In this document: one piece after another, positions 50,645 to 59,481 of the stretch | Numbering within the stretch: the stretch's first letter is position 1 | How the letters are laid out: each line of letters opens with the position of its first letter | Assembly (NCBI GenBank): GCA_024742305.1 | Contig: JANSYQ010000002.1 | Span: 1-64,000, forward strand | DNA: 64,000 bases | DNA from: a bacterium | GTDB taxonomy: Bacteria > Bacteroidota > Bacteroidia > Flavobacteriales_D > Crocinitomicaceae | Reading direction: 5' to 3' | The notes under the pieces: model-generated | What the model was told of the DNA's origin: nothing | Databases searched by the model: none | The model's input: only the letters and a program-made list of their open reading frames with translations | Program-made: the position numbers and the translations under genes

Positions 50645-51796
50645 ATGAAGATTACTTACTTGACAATCGTTCTTGTAGCAGGTGCACTAACCTTCACCTC
50701 ATGTAAAAAGAAAGGATGTACTGATCCTACCGCATTAAACTATGATGCCAGCGCAGAAAAAGATGACGGCTCATGCGAGGAAGATCCAGGACCTTCTTAC
50801 ACAACACCTTCAACTTATGTATTTACCGATGCCAACGGAAACAACACCGTGGCGTATCAAGGTCAAACAGACCGATTGAATCAATTGAGCGAAATGACCG
50901 CACTGATGGGAACGGGAACTTCGGCTCCAGTAGATGCACAAGCATTGAAAGACATGTTTGCAAATGTAGGCGATAACGGTAACGGCAACTTCACTTTCAC
51001 CTCAACTAAACAATTAAAGAACAAAACATTCCCGGCAGATCAAGCCCTATTTGAAGGATGGATGGACGATTTCGCAGCAGCGAGTCAATCACATGCCATG
51101 ACCGCTTCTGATGGACAAGCTGGAACGTTGACAACCAATTCAGGCTCTACGTACTTGTTCGATGAAAACGGAATCGAACACAAGCAATTCATCGAAAAAG
51201 GATTGATGGGAGCTACATTTATGTACCAAGCATTAGTAGTGTATTTTGGAGATGGCAAAATGAACGTGGACAACACTACTGCCGAAGATCCTGCCAATGG
51301 AGCGTACTACACTGCTATGGAGCACCACTTCGATGAGGCTTTCGGATACTTCGGAGTTGATGTAGACTTCCCGGCGAACATTCCTGATCGTTTTTGGGGG
51401 AAATACTGCAACCAGCAGGATCCATTGATCAACTGCAACGAGGACATGATGAACAACTTCTTGAAAGGACGTGCAGCCATTACTGGCAACGTACTTTCAG
51501 ATCGTGATGCTGCAATTTCAGCGCTAAGAACAGAGTGGGAAGATATCTCAGCATACCAAACAGTAAAATACATCAACGATTGTTTGAATTACTTCGGATC
51601 AGACGACGCGGCTTTCCTTCACGCATTGGCAGAGGCGTACGCCTTCGCTTGGAACTTGCGCTATGCTCCTACAGAAACACGTCGTATGACAACTACAGAG
51701 CACGCTGATTTGATGTCTTTGTTCCCCACTAACTTTTGGAATACAACGATCACCGATTTGAACAACATCAAAAACGCTATCGAAGCAAAGTATTAA
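50645..51796 (+). CDS. DUF4856 lipoprotein
   Basis: I use ATG 50645; the track start at 50609 (TTG) lies inside the promoter. The 383-residue product has a lipobox ('VAGALTFTSCKKKG', Cys ~19), a 'GCTDPTALNYDASAEKDDGSCEE' cysteine repeat typical of Bacteroidota surface proteins, and the DUF4856 domain ('STYVFTDANGNNTVAYQGQTDRLNQL', 'HHFDEAFGYFGVDVDFPANIPDRFWGKY'). DUF4856 proteins co-occur with imelysins. It heads a four-gene operon that ends in a TonB-dependent receptor, so a role in metal (iron) capture at the surface is inferred. Confidence 0.88.
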   Translation: MKITYLTIVLVAGALTFTSCKKKGCTDPTALNYDASAEKDDGSCEEDPGPSYTTPSTYVFTDANGNNTVAYQGQTDRLNQLSEMTALMGTGTSAPVDAQALKDMFANVGDNGNGNFTFTSTKQLKNKTFPADQALFEGWMDDFAAASQSHAMTASDGQAGTLTTNSGSTYLFDENGIEHKQFIEKGLMGATFMYQALVVYFGDGKMNVDNTTAEDPANGAYYTAMEHHFDEAFGYFGVDVDFPANIPDRFWGKYCNQQDPLINCNEDMMNNFLKGRAAITGNVLSDRDAAISALRTEWEDISAYQTVKYINDCLNYFGSDDAAFLHALAEAYAFAWNLRYAPTETRRMTTTEHADLMSLFPTNFWNTTITDLNNIKNAIEAKY

Positions 51797-51853
51797 TAAT
51801 TGAAAATGTAAAATGCTTCTCAATTTTTCTTTTTCAATTTTCAATTAATTCAA

Positions 51854-52912
51854 ATGACTTTCAAACGACTTTCAATCATAGGCTTACTAGCTGTTCTCAC
51901 CTTGGGAACAGCCGTGAGCTGTAAACCAGATCCGGAACCAACACCTGACTTTGACAAGGCATCTTTGTTGACCAACATTGCGGACAGTCAAATAATTCCA
52001 GCCTTGGATGATTTTGACACGAAGCTTGGTACTTTGGAAACGGATTATTTGGCATTTCAAGCCAACCCAAATGCTACCACGCTAGAAACCGTGCGCAATA
52101 GTTGGAAAAATGCCTACATCTCATGGCAAAAAGTAAAAATCTACGATTTCGGGCCGGTGCGAGATTATGCATTGAAAGGAGCAACCGGAACATTCCCAAC
52201 GGACACAACGAAAATCAACAACAACATCGCCTCCGGTTCTTACACACTGGGAACAGCGGCTAACGTTGACGCCATCGGATTGCCTTCCTTGGATTACTTG
52301 CTGTATCGAAATGACGCACTGAACACGCTAACCAACAATGCTAATGCCATGCAATATGGTCTGGATGTGGTTCAGAAAATGAAAACAGAAGTTGCCGCAG
52401 TGAAATCACAGTGGTCGTCTTACCGTTCAACGTTCATTGCATCTACGGGAACGGAAACCACTTCTTCCTTCTCAGAATTTGTCAATGAATTCAACCGCGA
52501 TTACGAATTAGCGAAAAATGCCAAGGTGGGCATTCCCATTGGAAAGCAAAGCTTGGACATCGCTCTACCTGAATATATCGAGGCGCGCTACTCCGGAATT
52601 TCATTTGATCTTTTGGAAGCAAGCATCATCGCTTTGAAAAATGCGTACACGGGAGGAGCTGGCGTTGGTTTCGATGACTATTTACTCCACTTGGAACGCA
52701 GCGAATTGAACAATACTATTAATGCCAACTTCGACGGGATTCTTGCCAAGATTGACACGTTCAACGGAACATTGGAGGAAGAAACGGCGAACAACTGGTC
52801 GGAAATGAATGATTTGTACACACTCTTGCAAGGACAGGTGGTGTATTTAAAAACGGATATGACGTCCGCATTTGGAGTTCTAATTACGTATCAAGACAAC
52901 GACGGTGATTAA
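51854..52912 (+). CDS. Imelysin-family lipoprotein
   Basis: The 352-residue product has a lipobox ('TLGTAVSCKPDPE', Cys ~23) and the helical imelysin (peptidase M75) fold: 'SWKNAYISWQKVKIYDFGPVRDYALKGATGTFP' (in part), 'VDAIGLPSLDYLLYR' at the position of the family's GxHxxE motif, 'AVKSQWSSYRSTFIASTG' and 'GIPIGKQSLDIALPEYIEARYSGISFDLL'. The His and Glu of GxHxxE are replaced by Pro and Asp, as in the non-peptidase members that are linked to iron uptake. It overlaps the HTTM gene by eight bases and so is coupled to it. Confidence 0.9.
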   Translation: MTFKRLSIIGLLAVLTLGTAVSCKPDPEPTPDFDKASLLTNIADSQIIPALDDFDTKLGTLETDYLAFQANPNATTLETVRNSWKNAYISWQKVKIYDFGPVRDYALKGATGTFPTDTTKINNNIASGSYTLGTAANVDAIGLPSLDYLLYRNDALNTLTNNANAMQYGLDVVQKMKTEVAAVKSQWSSYRSTFIASTGTETTSSFSEFVNEFNRDYELAKNAKVGIPIGKQSLDIALPEYIEARYSGISFDLLEASIIALKNAYTGGAGVGFDDYLLHLERSELNNTINANFDGILAKIDTFNGTLEEETANNWSEMNDLYTLLQGQVVYLKTDMTSAFGVLITYQDNDGD

Positions 52913-54281
52913 TGCGCTGAGAGATAAACTATCCTTTCACAAAGAGGTTTCCATTGCCCCACTAATTATTTTTCGAATAATTTTTGGGGCTTTGATGCTT
53001 TTTGGCGTTTTGCGCTTTATAAGCAAAGGCTGGGTGCATCAATTGTATATTGAACCTCAGTATTTCTTCGGCTATCTTGGCTTTGAATGGGTGAAACCAT
53101 TAGAGGGAAACCTCATGTATTTGCCCTTCGTTTTAATGGTGATTGCAGCCTTGGGAATTTTACTCGGCGCTTTCTATCGCATCTCAGCATTCGTATTTTT
53201 TATCTGCTTTACCTACGTGGAACTGTTAGACAAATCGAACTATCTGAACCACTATTATTTTGTGAGTTTGATGAGCTTTCTGATGGTACTGGTTCCTGCC
53301 AATCGACGTTTTTCTATTGATGCTTGGCTTCGACCTCAAATTCGACAAAAAACAACCGAGCAATGGCACATTGGTATTTTGAAGTTTCAGTTGGCCGTGG
53401 TCTACATTTTTGCTGGAATCGCAAAGCTACATGCCGATTGGTTATTCGAAGCGGAACCCCTTAGAACATGGCTTCAGGCGCATCATAACATTCCATTAGT
53501 TGGTGGACTCATGCAAGAAAAATGGCTGGCTTTCGCGTTCAGTTGGACGGGCTGCATCTACGATTTGTTCATTGTCTTCTTCCTGCTGAGTAATCGCTTT
53601 CGACCCTATGCCTACTTTTTCGTCATTTTCTTCCATGTGGTAACGTGGTACCTCTTCCCTATCGGTGTATTCCCATGGGTGATGATTTTCTCTACCTTGA
53701 TTTTCTTCCACGAAGAAACCCACCAAAAAGTACTGAACTGGCTGGAAGGATTATGGGGCAGAGCAAAAAGCTCGAAAGAGTTGATTACACAACGAAGAGG
53801 AACCTCAAAAGCGATGCGTTATTTCCTCATCGTGTTCATTGCCGCCCAATTACTGATTCCGTTTCGTTACGTTTTGTATCCCGGTGATTTGTTTTGGAAC
53901 GAAGAAGGGTTCCGGTTTTCATGGCGCGTTATGTTGATGCACAAGGAAGGATACGCCACTTTTTACTTGCATGACAAAGCTACCGGACGCGAATCGGAAA
54001 TCAACAATGCGAAGTTTTTAACGCGAACGCAAGAAGATCAAATGGCAACACAGCCAGACATGATTCTGCAATACGCCCGCATTCTCAAAAATTATTACGA
54101 CGGTAAAACCTTACACTACGGGGAGCATAAATTCAAGATTGAAGATCCTGCGATATATGCGCGCATTTATGTGTCCTTGAATGGACGTCCGTCACAGCTT
54201 TTTGTGGATAAGAAACACGATTTGGCTTCATTGCCGTACAATTTAAAACACCGTAACTGGATAGAGCCTTTTCAACCGTGA
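52905..54281 (+). CDS. HTTM domain protein (vitamin K-dependent gamma-carboxylase-like)
   Basis: The 458-residue product starts at GTG 52905; the nearby ATG at 52912 is out of frame and reads only two codons. It has at least eight membrane helices in the HTTM arrangement, with 'SIAPLIIFRIIFGALMLFGVLRF', 'YVELLDKSNYLNHYYFVSLMSFLMVLVPANRRFSIDAW' (in part) and 'FQLAVVYIFAGIAKLHADWL', which contains the conserved 'Y.FAGIAKL..DWL'. The ~120-residue soluble C-terminus follows. The family is homologous to gamma-glutamyl carboxylase, but the catalytic role in bacteria is unknown. It overlaps both neighbours (8 and 4 bases), so all four genes are coupled. Confidence 0.9.
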   Translation: MINALRDKLSFHKEVSIAPLIIFRIIFGALMLFGVLRFISKGWVHQLYIEPQYFFGYLGFEWVKPLEGNLMYLPFVLMVIAALGILLGAFYRISAFVFFICFTYVELLDKSNYLNHYYFVSLMSFLMVLVPANRRFSIDAWLRPQIRQKTTEQWHIGILKFQLAVVYIFAGIAKLHADWLFEAEPLRTWLQAHHNIPLVGGLMQEKWLAFAFSWTGCIYDLFIVFFLLSNRFRPYAYFFVIFFHVVTWYLFPIGVFPWVMIFSTLIFFHEETHQKVLNWLEGLWGRAKSSKELITQRRGTSKAMRYFLIVFIAAQLLIPFRYVLYPGDLFWNEEGFRFSWRVMLMHKEGYATFYLHDKATGRESEINNAKFLTRTQEDQMATQPDMILQYARILKNYYDGKTLHYGEHKFKIEDPAIYARIYVSLNGRPSQLFVDKKHDLASLPYNLKHRNWIEPFQP

Positions 54282-56668
54282 AATTCCTTCTGTACATAGC
54301 ATTTTTGACAATGGCGCTCTCCAGTTGGGGGCAACTTTCCGGTACCGTAATGGATACCAAAGGCGGAACAATTCCGGGAGTTCGAATTAAAAATATGAAC
54401 GCAGATATTTTGTGCGATGCCGATCTTGATGGTAAGTTCAAATTGAAAGGAAACATTGGTGATACCTTGCGTTTTTCCATGCACGGATTCGATACCACCT
54501 ATATTGCGTTTGATAAATCGAATAAAACGATTACCCTAATGTCCGTTCAAGATATCGGTGAAGTGAACGTGATCCGAAAACGTCTAGCGGATTTCGATGT
54601 GGGTTACTTGCCTCCGATCAAAGGCGTTCAGATTTACACAGGAACGGGACAAATCATTAAACTGGATCGACTCAATGGAGCAAAGTCTGCCGCAAATCCG
54701 CGGGAAATGTTTGCCAAAATTCCAGGGTTGAATATTTGGGAAAGCGATGGAGCCGGAATTCAAATTGGAATTGGTGGGCGTGGATTGAGCCCGAATCGAA
54801 CGGCGAATTTCAATACGCGTCAAAACGGTCACGATATTAGTGCCGATGCATTAGGATACCCCGAAAGTTACTACACACCACCGTTTGAAGCGCTGGAATC
54901 TGTGGAGATAATTCGCGGATCGGCGGCCTTGCAATTCGGAACGCAATTCGGTGGATTGTTGAACTTCATCATCAAAGAACCACCAACAACAACTCCTTTC
55001 GAATTTACGACAAGAAATACGGTAGGGACCTACGGATATTTCGGCACGTTTAATCGCATTGCAGGATCTAAAAACCGATTCTTCTATCAAGTGTACCACC
55101 AATACAAGCGTGGCGATGGCTACCGGGAGAACAGCGAGTTCAATCAGCACCAATTGTTTGGTCAGATTGGCTATCATATCACCGAAAGAACTAAAGTCCG
55201 TTTGGAGTACACGCACATGAATTACTTGGCGCGTCAAGCCGGTGGACTTTCCGATTTACAATTCGAACAGAACCCGCGCCAAAGTTTGCGCGATCGCAAC
55301 TGGTTCAACGTGAACTGGAATACGCTTGCCTTCCATTTCGATCACGAGTTCTCGGACCAGGCTTACTTAAACGTTCGCGCTTTTGGAATGCATTCCAGCC
55401 GTAAGACTCTTGGTTTCCTCGGGAAAATCACGCAACAAGATCCGGGAGGTGCACGTGAAATGCTGTCAGGTGACTTTCAAAATGCTGGTGTTGAAGCCCG
55501 TTTCTTGCGTCGCTACATTCCGAATCAAGGGAAAGATATTCGTGGTGCGGTGTTGCTCGGTGGACGCTACTATCAAGGACAAACGATTGCCAATCAAGGA
55601 ATTGCAACCGATGGAAACGATGCCGATTTCACGTATCAAAACCCCAATGACTTGGAAGGTTCCTCGTTCACTTATCCCTCTCAAAATGCCTCGCTCTTTG
55701 CAGAAAATATCTTGTTCATTGGCAAAAAATTAACGCTCAATGCCGGAGTTCGTTTGGAGCACATCAACAGCGGTTCGGGCGGTTATTACAAACAGTATTT
55801 GATTCATCCGGTGAACAACGATACGCTGAATATTTACACGCGCACGGATTCCAACGTCGTCTCTCGTCAAGTGCCATTATTCGGTGGAGGACTTTCTTAC
55901 AAGGTGTCGAAACGTGCTAAATTGTACACCAATTTTACGCAGAATTACCGCGCCATCAACTTTACCGACATCCGCGTGAATAACCCCAACGTGGTGGTAG
56001 ACAGCACCATGCGTGATGAATATGGCTACACTGCCGAACTTGGTTTCCGAGGAATGAAAAAGGATTACTGGATCTACGATATTGCAGGATTCTATGTCTT
56101 TTACGGCGATAAAATCGGGTTGGCTCCAAAGCCGGGAACGGTGTTGAAAGAGCGCACAAATATTGGCGATGCCCGTAATTTTGGCGTGGAAATTTTTAGT
56201 GAGTTCGACTTCGTGAAAGCCTTAACGGATTCATCGAATCATTCTCTTTCTTTGTTCGTTAATGCGGCGTACATCAATGCCAAGTACATTCGTTCGAAAG
56301 AACCCAACTTTGTCGATAAGCAAGTGGAATACGTGAGTCCAGTCATTTTAAAATCTGGATTGCGGTATCGCTACAAAACGTGGAGTTTCCAAGTGCAGGG
56401 AAGCTATAACGCAGCGCAATTTGCTGATGCTTCGAATTCGGTAGTGCCTTCAGGCGATGCCGTCATAGGCGAAGTGCCTGCGTATTACGTGTTCGACATG
56501 TCCGGTCGCTACACGTTTCCAAAGTATTTCCAAGTGGAATTTGGCGTGAACAACTTCACCAACCAATCCTACTTTACCCGAAGAGCGACGGGCTACCCTG
56601 GGCCGGGAATTTTACCATCGGATGGCATCACGGCGTATGTCACCGTTCAATTCAAAATCAGTAAATAA
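54278..56668 (+). CDS. TonB-dependent outer-membrane receptor (FecA-like)
   Basis: The 796-residue product starts at GTG 54278, inside the HTTM stop (GTGA overlap), and has a signal peptide ('MKFLLYIAFLTMALSSWGQ'). A carboxypeptidase-regulatory-like domain occupies ~20-95, a plug domain ~110-235 ('PREMFAKIPGLNIWESDGAGIQIGIGGRG', 'ALESVEIIRGSAALQFGTQFGGLLNFI') and a beta barrel the rest, with a conserved end 'ITAYVTVQFKISK'. The plug signature and length fit receptors for ferric citrate or other siderophores. A TonB box is not clear. Together with imelysin, DUF4856 and HTTM proteins this makes an iron-uptake locus likely; the substrate is unknown. Confidence 0.92.
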   Translation: MKFLLYIAFLTMALSSWGQLSGTVMDTKGGTIPGVRIKNMNADILCDADLDGKFKLKGNIGDTLRFSMHGFDTTYIAFDKSNKTITLMSVQDIGEVNVIRKRLADFDVGYLPPIKGVQIYTGTGQIIKLDRLNGAKSAANPREMFAKIPGLNIWESDGAGIQIGIGGRGLSPNRTANFNTRQNGHDISADALGYPESYYTPPFEALESVEIIRGSAALQFGTQFGGLLNFIIKEPPTTTPFEFTTRNTVGTYGYFGTFNRIAGSKNRFFYQVYHQYKRGDGYRENSEFNQHQLFGQIGYHITERTKVRLEYTHMNYLARQAGGLSDLQFEQNPRQSLRDRNWFNVNWNTLAFHFDHEFSDQAYLNVRAFGMHSSRKTLGFLGKITQQDPGGAREMLSGDFQNAGVEARFLRRYIPNQGKDIRGAVLLGGRYYQGQTIANQGIATDGNDADFTYQNPNDLEGSSFTYPSQNASLFAENILFIGKKLTLNAGVRLEHINSGSGGYYKQYLIHPVNNDTLNIYTRTDSNVVSRQVPLFGGGLSYKVSKRAKLYTNFTQNYRAINFTDIRVNNPNVVVDSTMRDEYGYTAELGFRGMKKDYWIYDIAGFYVFYGDKIGLAPKPGTVLKERTNIGDARNFGVEIFSEFDFVKALTDSSNHSLSLFVNAAYINAKYIRSKEPNFVDKQVEYVSPVILKSGLRYRYKTWSFQVQGSYNAAQFADASNSVVPSGDAVIGEVPAYYVFDMSGRYTFPKYFQVEFGVNNFTNQSYFTRRATGYPGPGILPSDGITAYVTVQFKISK

Positions 56669-57545
56669 GCGGAAGTTTGTCGGAGATTACCCGAAGACTT
56701 TTCACGCGATCAACAATCAGCTCTCCATCCACCTCCATTTGAATCGTAGGGTGCAACTGTTGAAATTCGACTTGTGATGCAGCGGAATAGGTCAATTGAC
56801 GATGTTGAATGTGACGTCCTTTTTTTAGATCACCCAACTTTGATGCGTAGGTCAAAAGTGAAACGTCCCCAACGATGGTAATTCCCAAATCGCCGCTGTT
56901 TAGCGATGCTTCCGGATGAATTGTCAATCCGTAGCCGAAATCGCGCCCGTTGCAAAAGGCGATTAACAACGCTTTTCCTTCCCAGCTTTCTCCATTCAAA
57001 AGCAGTTGCACTTTGCGCTTCCGATAACTCAAAAAAGCACGAATAATCGCCAATGAATACGCCAGTTTGCCGCGTATGCCCTTTTTTCGTTGTCGCTCTA
57101 AAAGCTGCACCACTTTTGCTCCGAAACCTAGGTCGGCAATGTTCAAAAAAGCACGCTCGCCAGCATCCATTTCCACCAATCCGTAATCGACGTGCTTCAC
57201 GTTCAGCGCCTCTAGGTTGTACACAAAAACTCTTGGGTCGAAGGGCTGCAACATCCGTTGGAAATCATTTCCGGTGCCGTCAGGAAGAATACCAATAGCG
57301 CAACATTCTGGTTGTGATTGATGCCATCCATTCAAAACTTCATTGCACGTACCATCGCCACCCACCGCAATAATCACTTGTTTGGATTGTGACCACGCTC
57401 GCGCTATTTCGATGGCGTGTTTGGAATATTGCGTGGTACTTACCTCGGTTTCCAATCGCGGGGAGTTTTGCGCCAATTGGATAGTTTGCAGAGCTTTTTC
57501 ACTTTGCTTCCTTGAACCATTGACTATAAACCCGACGCGAATCAT
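56658..57545 (-). CDS. Diacylglycerol-kinase-family lipid kinase (YegS/BmrU-type)
   Basis: The 295-residue product has the DAGK catalytic signature 'VIIAVGGDGTCNEVLNGW' (GGDGT, ~57-61) and 'ILPDGTGNDFQRML', then 'AFLNIADLGFGAKVVQLL' and the C-terminal 'QMEVDGELIVDRV'. It should phosphorylate a lipid such as diacylglycerol or a sphingoid/undecaprenyl-type substrate at the membrane face; the substrate cannot be read. It converges on the receptor gene with an 11-base overlap. Confidence 0.92.
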   Translation of the reverse strand: MIRVGFIVNGSRKQSEKALQTIQLAQNSPRLETEVSTTQYSKHAIEIARAWSQSKQVIIAVGGDGTCNEVLNGWHQSQPECCAIGILPDGTGNDFQRMLQPFDPRVFVYNLEALNVKHVDYGLVEMDAGERAFLNIADLGFGAKVVQLLERQRKKGIRGKLAYSLAIIRAFLSYRKRKVQLLLNGESWEGKALLIAFCNGRDFGYGLTIHPEASLNSGDLGITIVGDVSLLTYASKLGDLKKGRHIQHRQLTYSAASQVEFQQLHPTIQMEVDGELIVDRVKSLRVISDKLPLIY

Positions 57546-57708
57546 TGCAGTACAAGGTACTTAATTTCGGTGAGTGAGATTTCGAAGGGGGTTATTCTTA
57601 GTATTCACTACAGCTCCTGCACCGGAGCCATACCTTCGCAAGGCTTTGACGGAAAATTAGGGAATTATAAGGGTGAAGACATTGCCAAGCCAAGTCGCTA
57701 TATTTTGT

Positions 57709-57741
57709 CACCCTCCCGAGACCTCCCTCTAGGGAGGAGGG
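57709..57741. repeat. REP-like CTCCCT/AGGGAG palindrome
   Basis: CACCCTCCCGAGACCTCCCT is followed by CTAGGGAGG and resembles, in reverse orientation, the units at 4087-4180. The perfect stem is CCTCCCT/AGGGAGG with a two-base loop. The surrounding 57546-57763 stretch has no other feature that I can name. Confidence 0.6.
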
Positions 57742-57763
57742 AATTTATCCTTGACTGACGAAC

Positions 57764-58870
57764 TCATCTACCCGGCGGTTTCAACTCTTCCAAAGTCAAG
57801 AATCCGTCCTTGTTCTGATCTACCCGGTCAAAGTCGTTTTGCAACGGACCACGTGCTTCGGAGCGCTCAATTTTTCCATCGCCGTTGGTGTCCATCATTT
57901 TCATTAGCTCCTTTGGGTCAGGTCTATCTCCACCGCGCGGCATTCTCGGTGGTGGTCCGCTGGTGTTTTGTCTGCCATTCATTCCAACAACAGTCAACGG
58001 TCCATTTTTGAAATCTTCACTGGGACCGCCTTTAAAACAGATGGGCGTAGACGGAAAGTTATCCGTGATTACGTAGTAATATTCGTTGTCGCTTTCTAGT
58101 GTTTTTCCAAATCTTCCATTACAGGGATCAAGCTCAGACGTTCCTTCCACGTATTCGTAATCTTGAAAGTAGGTGCCGTCGTATTCACCATCTGGAGCCG
58201 CTTTCCCATCCCCTGGACGTTCACCTTCTTTCAAACGGTAGCCGCTTTCGTATGCTGTAATTTCACCCGATTCGTTGTAGCCCCACTTGTAATAAATTGG
58301 GTATCCGTCAGCGGCGTAACCCACTTTGATCATCTCTGATCCGTCCGCCTGAATTTCATCCAAATAAGCACTCGGCGTTCCGTGGTAGTGATATTTTCCG
58401 TTGGGTTGCACGTGTCCGTTGTTGCAGTCAAGACCGAGATCGACAGTACTCGTTAAGGTGGTAATATTCCACTTATAATTGGTGCCGCCCGAACCTCGGA
58501 AAAACTCTCCGGTGAACGGATCGAGCTCCACACCTGAGAACAAAACGCCCATGCGAATGCCTTGCGCCGAAATGAAATCGTCTGCTGGTGTTGGGTGCAA
58601 GGGAATTTCGTAGGTCACTTTGTGCGGTTGAATGGTATTTGGATTCCCTTGATTGGGAAACGCTCCGGTTTTGTGTTGCGGAATGCCATTCGCGGTGATG
58701 ATGCGCACACCTCTCTGCTCATCAATTTCTTCCTCGTACACGTGTTCGTGCTTGGGTTCCGTTTGGCAACTTTCAGGACTGAGAAAAATGCGGAAGGTGC
58801 TGGTATCGCTTTGGTACTGCCCGAAAGCAGAAGAACTGACGATTAAAGAGAAATAAAGGAGTCGTGTCAT
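57764..58870 (-). CDS. Secreted YHYH-domain protein with C-terminal EF-hands
   Basis: The track starts at 58930; ATG 58870 gives a clean signal peptide ('MTRLLYFSLIVSSSAFGQ') and 368 residues. The central part is a YHYH domain with 'DCNNGHVQPNGKYHYHGTPSAYL' and 'GYAADGYPIYYKWGY', a pattern typical of the family. It may bind a metal through its His residues. A Pro/Gly-rich linker ('TSGPPPRMPRGGDRPDP') leads to two EF-hand loops ('MDTNGDGKIERSE' and 'VDQNKDGFLTLEE'), both with complete calcium ligands. So this is a calcium-binding, probably periplasmic or surface protein. The role of YHYH domains is unknown. Confidence 0.88.
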   Translation of the reverse strand: MTRLLYFSLIVSSSAFGQYQSDTSTFRIFLSPESCQTEPKHEHVYEEEIDEQRGVRIITANGIPQHKTGAFPNQGNPNTIQPHKVTYEIPLHPTPADDFISAQGIRMGVLFSGVELDPFTGEFFRGSGGTNYKWNITTLTSTVDLGLDCNNGHVQPNGKYHYHGTPSAYLDEIQADGSEMIKVGYAADGYPIYYKWGYNESGEITAYESGYRLKEGERPGDGKAAPDGEYDGTYFQDYEYVEGTSELDPCNGRFGKTLESDNEYYYVITDNFPSTPICFKGGPSEDFKNGPLTVVGMNGRQNTSGPPPRMPRGGDRPDPKELMKMMDTNGDGKIERSEARGPLQNDFDRVDQNKDGFLTLEELKPPGR

Positions 58871-58984
58871 GCTGTTATGTAAGATTGATACTCCTTGTGT
58901 TGCCGGATAGTTGGAAAACTTGTGGTTCAATATTATTCTCCAAGTTTCAAAAATTTAATCGTTCTCAAATGATTCTGGTTTTCT

Positions 58985-59389
58985 TTATGACCGTTTGCCA
59001 AATACATTCTTTGAAAAAGTTTTAAAGTAATCGTCTGCCAAATTCATTTGTTTAGAAAACAGCTTAATGTAATTCTTCAATTCAATTTCAGGAAGATACA
59101 ACACCCTCTTTTTAACGGCTTCGAACTCTTCAAAGGTATATCTTCTTGGGTTGGGATGCCCTGTTCCAAAAGTGGCTTGCGTTTCTCTAAAGAGGATAAA
59201 ATAGAACGCCTTAAACCGAAACGCATCCGACTTTAAAATCTCCAAATCTTGCTCTGAAATTGGAAACTCAACGGACAGCTCTGCATGTCCGGATGAAACC
59301 GGGAAACAATACATATAGCCCATCTCACTTTTGTAGATAAAAGGGCTGTACCCTTTGCTTAGACTGTATACTTCCGAGGCTCTACTCAT
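58985..59389 (-). CDS. Small protein of unknown function next to the accessory cassette
   Basis: The track start at 59413 falls inside the attC-like palindrome at 59397-59478; ATG 59389 avoids it and gives 134 residues. The product is soluble and mixed alpha/beta ('SPFIYKSEMGYMYCFPVSSGHAELSVEFPI', 'RFKAFYFILFRETQATFGTGHPNPRRYTFEEFEAVKKRV' in part) with a helical, basic C-terminus. I do not recognise it. It is the gene immediately downstream of the attC-like site, in the same direction as the TIR and SIR2 genes, so it may be another cassette gene. Confidence 0.6.
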   Translation of the reverse strand: MSRASEVYSLSKGYSPFIYKSEMGYMYCFPVSSGHAELSVEFPISEQDLEILKSDAFRFKAFYFILFRETQATFGTGHPNPRRYTFEEFEAVKKRVLYLPEIELKNYIKLFSKQMNLADDYFKTFSKNVFGKRS

Positions 59390-59396
59390 GGGCGGG

Positions 59397-59478
59397 GAAT
59401 AACCGTTTTGCACTAGGTAATGTGGCGTTTTCTCTCGAGTGTAATTGTTGCGCCATTTTGCTTAGTGCATGCTATGCC
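59397..59478 (-). other. attC-like imperfect palindrome after the TIR gene
   Basis: On the minus strand GCATAGC starts the site, then GCACTA...TAGTGC and AATGGCG...CGCC-ACATT form two stems around a ~25-base loop, and AAAACGGTTATTCC closes it. The outer boxes correspond in place to the inverse core (xxxxAAC) and core (GTTxxxx) sites of integron attC, with one departure in the first (GC rather than AC). It is 82 bases long, within the usual attC range. Confidence 0.4.
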
Positions 59479-59481
59479 TAT

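Noticed and set aside
52912-52920. ATG 52912 as the start of the HTTM gene
   Set aside because: It is out of frame and meets a stop after two codons; the in-frame GTG at 52905 fits the membrane protein.
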